Origin: Viscum album
Taxonomy: Eukaryota; Streptophyta; Magnoliopsida; Santalales; Viscaceae
Assembly: GCA_963277665.1 (NCBI GenBank)
Contig: OY728137.1
Coordinates: 1,169,594,670 to 1,169,658,669, forward strand
Direction: 5' to 3'
DNA: 64,000 nt
Shown here: positions 1 to 11,430 of the stretch, in pieces
Numbering within the stretch: the first letter of the stretch is position 1
Layout: every line of letters begins with the position of its first letter
Position numbers and translations under genes: made by a program
The notes under the pieces: generated by a model
Told to the model about the DNA's origin: nothing
The model's database searches: none
Seen by the model: only the letters and a program-made list of their open reading frames with translations

Positions 1-335
1 TGATATGCATCATGTTCTCTTGTTCATGCCATATTTTTTATGTCTCATGTTATTATTGATTTGCCTCATGATCACATGCTAAATGTATCCCTCAATTATT
101 CCCTTACTAGGCTCCATGATCACCCATTTCCTTTGATGTCTATACTTAAGATATGAGATGTATTAAAATTAACATAGGGTAAAACAATGAAGAATCCTTC
201 CAAGAATATTAGATAATATTTTATATTTTTAGGTATTATGTCCCTAATTTCCAAGAAACTAAACTTTAAAAGATCATGTGTTTTGTTCCATGTAATGAAA
301 ATTTTATGTAATAAAAAGGGTGGGATTCCATACCA
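1..335 (+). repeat. 3' part of a D-family LTR
   Basis: By eye this stretch aligns with the last part of the LTRs of the element at 13271-23261. Shared landmarks are a run of CATG/TCATG words, a pyrimidine tract ending in CTTACTAG at 101-110, then a TGATCACCC word, and an A-rich end near 320-335. It enters from outside the window, so neither its start nor its parent element is visible. No primer binding site follows clearly. It contains no gene; an open minus-strand frame at 120-509 is only low-complexity hydrophobic translation. Family assignment is inference from local similarity. Confidence 0.5.
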
Positions 336-1142
336 AGGGATTAAAAATAGTTGTATGGATATAAGAAGGTACCATGGGGAAGCTATACCCCCAATTTTAA
401 AGTGCACAATCATAAGGAAATAACCAATTATCATACCCAATATAAAATAATCAGTACAATGAAAGCAATAAAAATGAGACATGATATAACAAAATAACAC
501 AACATACAACTCAAAAAATCATCAAGAATATAGATAGGTTTCCCATTGGGACAACCTCACATGTATACAAGTGAATAAATAAAGAAACAAAACTGGAAAA
601 TTAGTCCTTCCCCAAACTCTAGGCCTCACCTCCAATCTCATGGTCCTAGTCGAGTTTCTTTAGATCGAACACATAGTAGTGGGATCAATCCCAACTTGAA
701 ACCAAAACTAAGTGATATTCTACTCAAGTGACCAAGTATAATAGAGGCTTGAGTAGGGTGTGATTACAAAACTTAGTATGGATCCACTAACATGGTCCCA
801 TACATAACCAATAATGTAGTGATATTTTAATGTTAGATGCTCAGAATAAACAAATAAATTGCTGAATAATAATAAATAAAACCACCAACTATACCTACTT
901 AGATCAGTGTCTAATGGTATCTGATCATGTATCAGGGAATATTCCAACCACCATATGATAATTTCTATGAGGTTATATGCATATAACCTAAGCCAAGCTT
1001 AATAAACATTGTAAATCCTTAGGTCTGTAACCTCGATCGACCATAACTATTTTGACTAGTGTTGGGGTGTCTCTAAGAACATCGTGATGATAATGCCTCC
1101 CAATATAACAAACTGGTATCTCTTTAGTATACAAATAAGTAT

Positions 1143-1445
1143 CATAGACCTCCCATATGGGATTTTCTCATCCAATAGTAACACAAACCTAGGGAATTCT
1201 ACTAGAAAGCTTCATCCAAGTATACCAAATCATATCTAGCTCCATATGCATGGAACACCCATATGTAGTATCAAATACCCCCATGAGAGTTTTAACATCC
1301 AAATAAATAATCCAAAAGTATCATGAACCTCCCCTATAAAAATTTTCTCATCCAGAAGCATTACATAAAAAAATATCGCCCCTAGGGAATTTTCCATACA
1401 TAAATATAAAAGACTGCCCCTACAAGCATTTTTTCCATTCCAACA
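1143..1445 (-). repeat. Degenerate minisatellite in the F LTR, about 89-bp unit
   Basis: Four diverged copies of a unit containing CCTCCCATATGGGATTTTCT or a variant, followed by CATCC, start near 1143, 1233, 1322 and 1412, giving a period of about 89 bp. The first and third copies are clearest. It lies in the same relative LTR position as the minisatellites of A, B, D and E. Confidence 0.4.
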
Positions 1446-2748
1446 CGACTGCCCTAAGGGCATATACTAGGTCACATTAATAATAAAAGAGAAACAAGTG
1501 TTTGAAAAATTCTAAAACCTGTCACCACTATCTGTACCTAATATAATCCCTTAACTAGGGTCAAAACATCACTAGGGATCCTATTAGGGTCCCTTGGGTC
1601 ATATCACAACAATGAGGCACCCCACTTGGGGTCCCCGTTATCAATCAAGTCCCAGGTCATCAACCATCCCATCGATGAAATCACACTCATTGATAATATC
1701 ATAAAGATACATGGCCTCTAGGTCTAGGCAAGGCTTCACTCCCAAAAGAAGGTGTAAAGCCTTTCTCAAAACCAAAACATTACTAGGACAATCAACTCAC
1801 ACAACCTAGGTCTATTCCACCAATGGTATATCCTACACTAAAAATATACCAAAATGGAAGGATCGCTCAAAAAATTCATGTTAAATGAGCCAAATTACCC
1901 TAAGGTGTCACAAAAGTCCTCACATGGATATCTTGGGCTATTCATCTTAGGTCATCCCACACCTCCACTTGGAGGTATCCATGGATCGTATGAAATTGTA
2001 AATATTTCATAAAACATTAATTTTAAACTAAGGGAACCCCTCATGGAGGTCCAATTTTCAAGGAATTACATTTAGATTATGACCATGACCATTAGTGGTT
2101 GAGGCGATCCATCCAATGGACAAAGACCCACACAGCCTTAGAACCTTGTTTGTCCATTTTAAGCATTTCACTTAGATTAACATATAAATTAAACAATTAA
2201 TTTTAACTAAATAGGCCAGTTCCCTCTATGGTGCGAAAACACATCACAAAAAACATAAAAAAGTGAAATAATTCCATAGGGAAAGGACCAAGGACTACCT
2301 ACCTCAATTGAAGTGTTTTCCCATTTATTTACCAAAGGCCAACAACTGTTTTCATATTCTATCCTACCTCATCAATATCATCCAATACCAATCCCCTAAA
2401 TCATGCCTAACATCACTAATTAATTAATTAAAACCATTAAAACTAACTTAAATAATTCACTTAAAATGGGAATAATTACTATTAAATGACCGAACATCCA
2501 ATGCTTATTGCTTCCTCAAGAAATGGGGTGATAAAAACCCTCAACACACCCATGAACTTAAAATAATCCAAAGCCCCAACCCATTCCACTAATAATTACC
2601 AAAATTAATTTAATTTATTGAAAAACCTTAATAAATTTTCCATGATGATATACCTCACCAAAATATAAAATAATGTTATGCTAACAACATCTTGGGACAT
2701 TCTATTCCTAGGTAGAATGAAACCCCCACTACTACAAATATGCCTTTT

Positions 2749-3070
2749 ATCAGCGATAAAAATGGCCTTTAACAGTGCTAGAAAAGTGCTGTTAAATCCA
2801 GAGAAGATGGGGGGGGGTCCCCTTTATCAGCACTCTAAAAAGCGTTGATAAAGACCCCTTTTATCAGCGATAAAAAAAGCGCTGATAAAAGGGGTCTTTT
2901 ATCAGCGCTAAAACAAAGCACTGATAAAAGGGTCCTTTATCAGCACTTTGTTTTAGCGCTGATAAACGACCCCTTTATTAGCGCTTACTTTATCAGCGCT
3001 TTCATTTTAGCGCTGATAAATGACCCCTTTTATTAGCGCTTTTAAAAAAGCACTGATAAAAGGTAAAAAA
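2749..3070. repeat. Left subterminal repeats of the CACTA element
   Basis: At least ten copies of TTTATCAGCGCT or its complement AGCGCTGATAAA occur, many paired as hairpins with 4-12 base loops. This is the expected layout of transposase-binding subterminal repeats. The same motif reappears, decayed, near 4645-4690 at the right end. Open frames here (for example 2845-3036) only translate the repeat. Confidence 0.8.
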
Positions 3071-3235
3071 ATTAAAAAAATTTAAAAAAATAAAAAAAAT
3101 TAAAAAATACTGCCAATCGGGGGGGGGGGGGGGGGAGCTTTTCTAGCGCTTGAGCCCCCCCTTTTACAGCGCTTTTCCACCACCCTACAACGCCCCATGC
3201 ACCCCCTCCACCCTTTATCAGCGCTTGCTCCCATA

Positions 3236-3325
3236 TTCCCCCATGCGCGCGCGCCCCTGCCTCCACCAGGATTTGAACTCGAGACCTCCCCCTTGCGCTC
3301 CTAAGCCCTTACCACTCATCTATTT
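3236..3325 (-). other. tRNA-like (pol III box A/box B) segment inside the CACTA element
   Basis: The minus strand reads GATGAGTGGTAAGGGC (box A-like) and, about 35 bases on, GAGTTCAAATCC (box B-like, the T-arm of a tRNA). The spacing fits a tRNA, but the stems pair only partly and no anticodon can be assigned. It could be a decayed tRNA pseudogene or the head of a SINE captured by the transposon. Confidence 0.35.
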
Positions 3326-3342
3326 TGATTTGTTTTTCATTT

Positions 3343-3860
3343 CATGATATATATATAGTTATATTTATTCATATGGTAATATATATTTATATTAATATAT
3401 ATATATATATATATTAATATATATATATATATATTTATATTAATATATATCTCTATTTATATATATATATATATTTAGTTATATTTATTCGTATAGTAAT
3501 ATATATTTATATTAATATATATAGTTATATTAATATATATATAGTTATATTAATATATATATATAGTTATATTAATATATATATAGTTATATTAATATAT
3601 ATCTATCTATATATATATTTAGTTACATTTATTCGTATAGTAATATCTATATATAAAGTTATATTAATATATATATAGTTATATTAATATATATATTTAC
3701 AGTGATATTAATATATATATTTATAGTGATATTAATATATATATTTATAGTAATATTAATATATATATATGTAGTTATATTAATATATATATATATATTT
3801 AGATTAATATATATATATATATAGTTAGATTAATATATAGGTATATAAATATTCATATAT
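3343..3860. repeat. AT minisatellite (TTATATTAATATATATATAG-like units)
   Basis: About 500 bp made almost entirely of TA dinucleotides punctuated by recurring AGTTATATTAATATAT words at roughly 20-35 bp spacing. It lies in the middle of the CACTA element. No coding content. Confidence 0.85.
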
Positions 3861-4962
3861 TTGTATTTTAAATAAAATGGATATTAGTTATTATTTAGAT
3901 AAATATAATATATTTTATATGTAAATATATTTTATTATTTATATTTATAATCAAATTTTTAGGTGTGAATATATAAAAAATATGTATATATTGTTATATA
4001 TTTGATTATAAATAGAAGTACATTATAAAAAACGATGAAATTTCAAAGAAATAATATTAATATGAATGTAATACCTTGGAATAAATTCAGTCCCCACCAA
4101 AAAAAGCCAATAATACCTCCTTAAACGAGGCTGAAAATCCACAAAATGTTAAAAAATCGGGGTACCCCGACTAAAAACTCAGTTTTGGAGGCCTTATGGG
4201 CCTCTTTTGGCCTCGAAAAAACCTTGAACGGGGTCTCCTCTAATTATATCAACGTAGATCTCATCGCATACTTCGATTTGATATGTGGTAGAGCTCAAAC
4301 GGACACCCGAATCAGAAGTTATGGCCGTTTGAAGTTCGAGTTGCATTTTCAACATATTTTGGATCGATTTTTAATTTTTTTTTTATTTTTTAGTCTTCAA
4401 ATTGTTATTAAATGACTATTACTCAATAATAATTAGCAAATTATTAATTAAAAATATTTTTTTAATTTTTTTATAAGCCATTTTCACTAAATATCTTATA
4501 TATTAAGTATATTAAGTGTAAATGTATATTAATACTTATCTAAAATATATTTAAAAATTATATATTATATTTATATCAATATAACTATATAACTATATTT
4601 ATATATTAATATATTATTTTTAATTAATTTTTTTTGAAGTCGACCCTTTTTTCAGTGCTACTAAAAAAGCGCTAATAAAGGTTAGCGTTAGGAAAAACTG
4701 TTTTTGTGGTAGTGCCCTATCACACTCAACCAATTTCACCATGATTTGGTGGAATTAGAACCAAATCCATAACTAGAGACAGGAGAAAAATTAACAACAT
4801 GAAGGGGGAGAAAGAAAGGTCAGATGAGGAATGGATCGTACCTAAAATTACTATAAAAAATGCTTAAAAAACACCCATGATCATGGGGGTTTGTAGGTGG
4901 GAGGAGGGGAGCCATCCCCCTGTCCATGTGATCAATGTGAGAGGGAGGGGTGGTGGATTCCC

Positions 4963-4976
4963 CTATAAAAATTATA
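4963..4976 (-). promoter_or_regulatory. TATA-like core promoter of the F LTR
   Basis: The minus strand reads CTATAATTTTTATAGGGG, followed by a C-rich, T-rich leader, as at the promoters of the other LTRs here. About 130 bp downstream on that strand a splice-donor-like TTTTAG/GTACG occurs (GT at 4841-4840). The element is old, so activity is unlikely. Confidence 0.35.
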
Positions 4977-5194
4977 GTGGAAAAAATAAAATTTTTACCC
5001 TTTTAAAGGCCACCAGATATCATGTAGACACCTACAACATGCATGTGGCTCTAGCTAGCCCATCGACTAGCCGGTACAGGCCCACTAGTGAGCCGTTGGG
5101 CCTAAAATCCAAAAAAGATTCTATCTTTATCCCATATAATTTCTGGTAGTAGACACTATAAGGCCAATGTCTTATTATAGTCCAGGCTATAACA

Positions 5195-5219
5195 ACCACC
5201 CCCACCCCTCCTGGGGTCC
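5195..5219 (-). other. Polypurine tract preceding the F LTR
   Basis: The minus strand has a run of A and G with few interruptions (centre AGGAGGGGTGGGGGTGG) ending right before the LTR start TGTTATAGCC. This is the position where plus-strand DNA synthesis is primed in LTR retrotransposons. Confidence 0.4.
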
Positions 5220-8200
5220 TTCCCAACCCCCGTGATAGCTCATGAGCCTTATTACTCATCCAAAAAATTATTTTAATGCGTCCAAACTCCCATAATTTGA
5301 TTCGAAATCCTATTTCTAAAAATTACCCATCCACTAAACTCTAAAATTCAAATTCATTATCATATTTTCATGACTGTATGGACATGGTGCATTACAGTTT
5401 TCTTTGGCGGTGGTTGATATTTGATAATCCATTCTTGCTCATAGAATGTTGAACTTATAATTGCGGTAGGGATTTGAGTTATCTCCTTATTTTTTTTATA
5501 TATGTGGGGTTAAAATTTCATTGTTTTCTTTTGGGTGTTTAGTATAGATTTAATTAAGAAGATAATGAACTGAATTAAATTGAACTGAAAGGGGAAAGGG
5601 GTGTATTAAAATATGGTTACCATATTTTCTTGTAATTTTTATTTATAATCCTTGTATTTAACTTGAAAGTAATTATTATATTCATGTTATGGATAATGTA
5701 AATTGAGAACCATTATTATGATTGACTGCTTAAACTCACCCTTTATAAAAGGATAAGAACATATACATGGGTATGGACTAGTTATGTGTAAATCTAGAAA
5801 TTGTGTAAAAATACCCCTGCAAGAGATAATGAAACTTCATGAAATCCCTTTGTAAATGAATTTTGGTAGTTACATGAACTGGAAATATGACGTTATGTGT
5901 TTCTGGGATGTTTTTTATCCTTGTGTTATATGGATCTTGTGGTGTTTGTGAAGTGATGGTAGTGATCGGTTCAAACATGAGATGTGTTGAGGCAAAGGGA
6001 TGCAATGGTGGTCATTATGAGGTGAATGGGTTGTTGTGTGGTGGCATTGTCATAGTTTCCTAGTAGCTATGAAATGAATTTTTTAATGATAAAATTGAAA
6101 GGGGAATGGTTTGGAAATTAAATGATCATGGGATGTAATTCAATGTTTGGTAATTTGATTAATGAATTAAAATCCAATGAACAAGTTATATTGAAATGGG
6201 AATTAATTTTGGTGGTAGTTAGAGTGGGTTTTCATTAAATTTGGGATTAAATGTATTAACATATGATAATTGGCTATTAATTTAGTGAACTTATAAATTG
6301 GATAACATGTAATTGAAATAATATAATTGTGGTTGTGTGTGGTTCTTCTATATAGTGAGTTGCATTTAGTGGCGATGATAGTAGGTGGCAGATATCATGG
6401 GTTGTTATAGTAGTGTTGTGGGAGAGTTAGTACTATTTATGTGAACCCATAGTCTAGGTATTGTGAGAGACTACCTAATCTTCTATTTTTATGTTATTTA
6501 CATGCATACCCCACCCACATTGAGTACTATGTACCAACACCCAAATTTGGGGGGGGGGGGGTGTTTTCTACAACATTCCAATTGTTAGGAAATGGTTGGC
6601 TAGCCAACCCCAGTACCCTACTCTTATTTTGGTAGTAGATATGATTGATTAGTTGGTGGTGATGCCTTATAATTATGGCCTATCTAGTGGTAATACCTTA
6701 TGATGAAAAATTAGTTGGTGGTGATGGATGAAGATGATATATTTGGTTAATGGTAACTTTTGATGAGATTCATGGTGGGTATCATGCATGGTAAAAGGAG
6801 GGAACAATGTTGATGTACTTCATGTTCATGATAACCTATTGATATAATATTTTAATGATATGTATGTGAATTGGATGGGGGTTTTTATGTGATTATGTGA
6901 TGAGGTTGAGATGTGATGATGAGATTATATATAAGGGATGAGAGCCTAGGACATTTGATGATGGGGTTTGAGAGTATATAATTAGTAGGTAAGTGATTAC
7001 AAGTTACCTTTTTATTATGTTATTTTGAGACCATTTTAATATACCTGGATAAATTATTTATTGAGTGAACTTTGATGAGGCTGGGATGGATAGTTGACCT
7101 GTTAAGTGCTTATCAATTCTATTATTTATTCACTATAGAACTAGTATGATCTTTTCACATTTTCATGAGAGTCTATGGGTATGATCCTACTGATTATACA
7201 TATTATTATCACCCTACATATATATGAACTACATTTTAGGTTTCCATGAGGTCTTTATAGACTGATATAAACTTTACTAGCTTGGAGTTTGGAGCTGTTA
7301 AAGAGTCATTTCCTTAATATTTACCTTTTAGGTATTTATTTTGGAGAAATTTATTTGTCTCACTTGACATGAATTATGGATTTTATTGTTATATGATTTT
7401 GGTTATTTTATATATGATGGAGTTATTTATTTTATCCCTCAATCCTTTTTATTAAACTGAGGGTAATGCCTCCCATTTGTTTGTTTTATAACCTTGGTGA
7501 TAAATTCCAACCTGAGGCCAATTGGAGGTGGGATTTGGGGGATGATCTCTATCTTAATTATCAAATTGAGAGGGGAACCAGTGGTGGGGGGGGGGGGGGT
7601 CATGTTAGAGTGGAATTAAATATTTTGGTTGGGAAATAGGATGAGGTTTGTAGTTGGGAACCAGTGAGGCTTGAATGGGAACATTAGGTAGATAATGTTA
7701 TTCATAACTTAGTGTGTATGTATCAAGGGAGACTAGCTAGGACACATGTGATAGGTTCCCATGTGATCTGATGTTAGGTACTTAAGATTACTGAGCACCC
7801 TAGGTGTGATAATGCTGATTATATAGAAAATACCTAGGATTGACACATGCATCATGATTATTTGTTCTTGTAATTGAACAAGATGATTTTTGGAAATTAA
7901 AATGAATTTAATTAAATGAACCTTGATAAATTCCATTCTACAAGGACTAGGTTTCTCTATTGTGTTTCCAAAGATGGATCATACTCATCTTGTGTATGTA
8001 GTTCAAGGAGGATATTTTCAATAGTTTGATCCGGTTGATCATTAGAGGATCGATTCAATATAGGTGGAAAATACATATTAGATGGAATTTTATTCTTTCC
8101 AATATTAGGGTCTAGAAAAGTATGAAGGAAGAATATCTGATCTAGAGATGGAGTTCTAGTTGGAGGATCTAAATATTTCCTTTTTTTAATTCTATATTGA

Positions 8201-8400
8201 GATGAGTTTTGTGTTCTATTGGTAGTTAGTTAAATTTTAAGAGAAATATTTAAGTGGTGGAAATTGTATCTCAAGGAGTGGATAGAGATGGATATTTCAT
8301 GGAATTAACATTATAAGGAGTTTTTTTTTTTCAGATTTATTATCATCGATGATGAAGGAAAAAAATAGGTAGGAGATTTTCCCCCTTTATCAAGGGAGAC
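5220..8400. other. Unresolved repeat-derived DNA, no gene seen
   Basis: No coding homology is recognisable on either strand. The plus strand is T/G-rich in the style of the other LTRs, carries two poly-G tracts (6549-6561 and 7586-7599) and a short repeated word GATTAGTTGGTGGTGATG (near 6646 and 6709). It probably contains LTR and leader sequence of the element whose pol follows at 8401-10085, but no boundary, primer binding site or TATA box could be fixed. Confidence 0.3.
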
Positions 8401-9100
8401 TGAGTGTGTGAGAGTTTGGGATCACGTTCAAGCACATCCTACATTTTTCTCATAATCTCTTTCTAGAAAAGGTGTATCAAGCATGGCATCCCAAGGAGGA
8501 TTTGTGGCCAATGATCAGATATACAACCACCACATTTACGATTCCTATATATCTGGCGGTGAAAAAGAAGGTGGAAGTAATTAAGTGGATGCATTTGTGG
8601 AGAGGAGTAACTTGAGAGGGAGTTTAGTAGAGCTTCTCCATGAGTAGAGATTCAAGTATAGGATTTTGGATGTCAGGGTAATCAAGGTGTTGACTGGATG
8701 ATTACCGACCTTCGTCATCTATTTTACACTATTTTGGGGTCAGTGGTTCTTAAGAATCTACTAAGGACTTATCATTTTCAAGATATGTTTATGAATACTT
8801 CAGTCACCATTAGTATCTGTGACCAACCACTCAGGGAGGTCAATATGGTATGGATGGTTAGTACCCTTTTTAGCAACAATAGTATATACCCCTAAGATCA
8901 TATCAATAGAAAGGGTCACCAGTGTTGGTTAAACATCCAGGCTAGAAGGATTATGCTTGGTCTAGGGGATATGGAGATGGTAGAGCTTATCATCACCCTT
9001 AGGGACCCAGACCAAAGTGTGGCTATGGAGGATTTCATTACTGAGTCAAAGGATCTAGGTATAGATATATGAATTCTATATATGTTCCAGTTTCATAGGG
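8401..9100 (+). pseudogene. Possible decayed gag-side region of element G
   Basis: The stretch lies directly upstream of a recognisable protease and in the same orientation, so gag is expected here. No zinc knuckle or capsid motif could be read with confidence. One short open frame (8698-8895) is part of it, but its translation matches nothing I recognise. Confidence 0.25.
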
Positions 9101-10085
9101 GCTAGAGTTTATTTGAGGTATGGTCAGTTTATTATCTACCGTAGTTTCTATATTGTTTGATTCTAGAGCCCCACACTCCTTCACTACACTCACTTTGGTC
9201 TATGTATTAGGACTATAGTTGGAGAGGCTTCCAGTTCCCATGGTATTATCCATTCCATTTGGAGTCCATAATTACTTATTTGATGTGTGTTGGGGATGTA
9301 GACTGATGATGGGGAAACATCAATCAGTGGGTGATTTATTTTTGTTGTAGATACAAACATATAGTGTCATCCTTGACATGAATTATTTATATTATACACA
9401 TTAAATTATTGATTAATTTTGGAGGAGGGTCATGTTTTCTAATGTTTAAAACCATCAAGTTGTGTTAGTCGGTGGGTAAGATCATTGGACGACCATTAGC
9501 TGTGTTAAACCTTTTCTATCTCAATTGGTAGAGTTATTAGTGGGAACTCAGATAGTGGATATTCCTAGAGTTATTGAGGAGTTCTTGAATGTCTTCTCAG
9601 ATGAGTTTGTGACATTAACCTCTTGATGTGATGTTGAATTTGGGATAGAGATACAATTGGGAACCTCTCAAGTCTTGATGGATTCTTATCGTATGGAACC
9701 CATGAAGTTACATCAGTTGAGACTTCAGATCAATGATTTGTAGTAGAAGGGCTTCATCTAGATCATTCTATCTCCTTGGGGTGTTCCAATACCATTCACC
9801 AAGAATGAAGATGGTAGTCTGAGGCTATGAATAGACTATCATAGTATTAATTAGGTGATGTTAAAGAATCATTACCCCTTCCAAGGATAGATGATCTATT
9901 TGACTAGTCGAAGAGAGCCAATTGGTTTTTAAATATTAATTTGTTGTCTGAGTATCATCATATGAGGATGAAGGAAACATATATCCATAATACTACCTTA
10001 TGGTGTAGATATGGTCACTATAAGTTTTTGGTTATGTTGTTCAGTGTTAAGAATACACCATTTTTCTTCATGGGGCTCATGAAAT
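9101..10085 (+). pseudogene. Decayed Ty3/gypsy protease-RT fragment (element G)
   Basis: A retropepsin-like motif reads LFDSRAPHSF at 9154-9183, with the usual Gly of the DSG triad replaced by Arg. From 9578 the start of RT follows: EFLNVFSDEF, then GFI before a stop, SPWGVPIPFTKNEDGSLRL (9765-9824), DYHSIN, a one-base frameshift near 9880, RIDDLFD, and HYKFLVMLFSVKN to FFMGLM at 10080. There are at least six stops, several TAG where Gln is expected (CAG to TAG). The RT stops before its catalytic Asp-Asp motif because other DNA follows from about 10086. RNase H and integrase were not found downstream, so the element is truncated as well as decayed. Confidence 0.8.
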
Positions 10086-10640
10086 CCATAGAGACAAACA
10101 ATTCTCAAGAAGAAGAGAGATTCCGAAGAGGCTCATGCACATCAAACCAACCCCCCCCCCCACATAGGAGAGGATCACATCCTCTTATATAGACAAAGGC
10201 CAAGACATCTCAAATACATCATATGAATTTTTTACCATTAGGATCTTATTCATTTAATGTTTTCAATGAATTTAATGCAAATCCTTTAATCAAATCATAA
10301 TGAATTGTAACTGATGAATAAACTATTCAGGTGAAATAAATAATATATATATATATATATTATATTAATGAATCACATGCATTAAAAATACAAGCATCAT
10401 ATAAATATATTAAATAAAAAATAATATATATATATATCATGCATTATATTAATGTGTACATTCTTTCCATGCATGTACATTTTAGTGAACATACAATAGC
10501 CATGATGGATCACAAATTAAAAACCGCTTATACACTCATCAACCAGATAAGGACTATTATTAGAGATCTACCAAAAACTGAGGTGTTCCTACCTCATTAT
10601 TCTAGAATCATCTAGGAAATAATATCAAACAACATATGGG
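10086..10640 (-). repeat. Possible minus-strand solo LTR interrupting element G
   Basis: RT homology stops abruptly at about 10085. On the minus strand the following DNA has a TATATAAG box (10183-10192), a leader rich in CTCTTC ending near 10095, and a TGTTTGATATT-like start near 10620-10640, which together look like a short LTR of about 0.5 kb. No matching target duplication was found and the RT does not clearly resume on the far side. The solo-LTR reading is therefore tentative; Ty1/copia origin is possible from the size. Confidence 0.3.
10183..10192 (-). promoter_or_regulatory. TATA box on the minus strand (CTATATAAGA)
   Basis: The complement reads TTGTCTATATAAGAGGATG, a strong plant TATA context, followed by a C/T-rich leader. 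It is the main evidence for an LTR promoter at this place. Confidence 0.4.
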
Positions 10641-11430
10641 ATGGCACGGGGACTGATACCTACAATTAAGTGGAAACTTCAGAGATGTGTGGGCCTAGGC
10701 ATAATGGTTTTACCACACCTACCTAGAGTTTAGGATGGATCTATGCCAGGTGGGACTATATGAAGTAGTTTGGTTATATTGTTCCACATGAATCATCATC
10801 CATATATCCTACAAGAGCTACCGAGTAGGTGGTTAATCGACACCAACACCTTCCACCTACATCATGGTGAGGTGGGGATTAGACTGTGTGAACTCTACCA
10901 CATTGGTGGGATCTTTGTAATCAGATTCATGTATGAAGAGTTCCTCAAACAACTAACTTTTGGGGGGATGTGTAGTATACATCTGTGTTAGAGAGGGTGT
11001 TTAGGGAATTCTTGATAGGTATGTTTCAATATCACCCAGTCCTTCACTCAAATGTATGGTTTAAGATGAGGATCGGTCTTTTCTTGAACAGAATCCATAA
11101 TAAAATTTTGGGGTGACCAAAGAAATTTCCTAGAGCGTATCAGTGTAAAAAATTAGGGTGAATATTTTAGTGGATGAGTTTCATCTTTGGGTAGATGAAG
11201 AGATGATGAATCTAGATAGATGATAAAAATTCCTCGAGTCAACTCATCAGAGGCTGTTCGAGCTAGGATAGCCTGTTTTTCAGAATGATCCATATGAGAT
11301 TTATTATTTTAATAGGGGAGAGGATCCAATATATGAAATATCCTACTATTTTTATATTGGTTAATAAATAAATATATCACTTTTTAGATTCCTTGTATTG
11401 AAATTTTCACTCAATTGCATTGAAAAAATA
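10641..11430. other. No gene recognised
   Basis: The reading frame at 10770-10991 shows no family motif. The sequence may belong to the edge of the tandem array that becomes clear from about 11431, or to the missing remainder of element G; neither could be shown. Confidence 0.3.

Larger units (their letters stand above)
2727..4714. mobile_element. Non-autonomous CACTA (En/Spm-type) DNA transposon
   Basis: The left end is CACTACTACAAA at 2727 and the right end reads TTTTGTGGTAGTG up to 4714, whose complement is CACTACCACAAAA. The termini are flanked by CCC on both sides (2724-2726 and 4715-4717), the 3-bp target duplication expected of this superfamily. The subterminal zones carry many copies of TTTATCAGCGCT in both orientations, the kind of repeat bound by CACTA transposases. 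No transposase or TNPA-like reading frame is present; the middle is tRNA-like sequence, an AT minisatellite and a G/C-richer segment at 4146-4350. It must therefore have been mobilised in trans. It is inserted in the F LTR, so it is younger than that insertion. Confidence 0.85.
336..5194 (-). mobile_element. Element F: minus-strand Ty3/gypsy-type LTR, split by a CACTA element
   Basis: Read on the minus strand, a purine-rich tract (5195-5219) is followed at 5194 by TGTTATAGCC, a typical LTR start. A TATA-like box with a CT-rich leader lies near 4963-4976. The LTR is interrupted by the CACTA element at 2727-4714 and continues to about 336-520, where its end is unclear. It holds a minisatellite at 1143-1445, and its leftmost part resembles the terminal region of the other LTRs. 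Net length without the CACTA element would be about 2.9 kb. The polypurine tract before the LTR suggests a 3' LTR whose interior lay to the right, but no minus-strand pol is readable there. No gene is present in 336-2726. Confidence 0.45.

Noticed and set aside
120..509. Minus-strand hydrophobic frame of 129 codons that looks like a membrane protein
   Set aside because: It spans the junction of two LTR pieces. AT-rich antisense sequence gives Phe/Ile/Leu-rich chance frames; no start context or homologous copy was found.
2845..3347. Open frames in the left part of the CACTA element
   Set aside because: They translate the TTTATCAGCGCT subterminal repeats and the tRNA-like segment; nothing resembles a transposase.
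4146..4415. An 89-codon frame in the right part of the CACTA element
   Set aside because: No transposase or known domain. The end is a homopolymer-rich translation, and part of it covers the 30-bp word also found in the A LTRs in non-coding context.
10086..10640. Target duplication for the presumed minus-strand solo LTR
   Set aside because: Several possible end positions were tried by eye (for example TATGG or GCTCA) and none gave matching 5-bp flanks.
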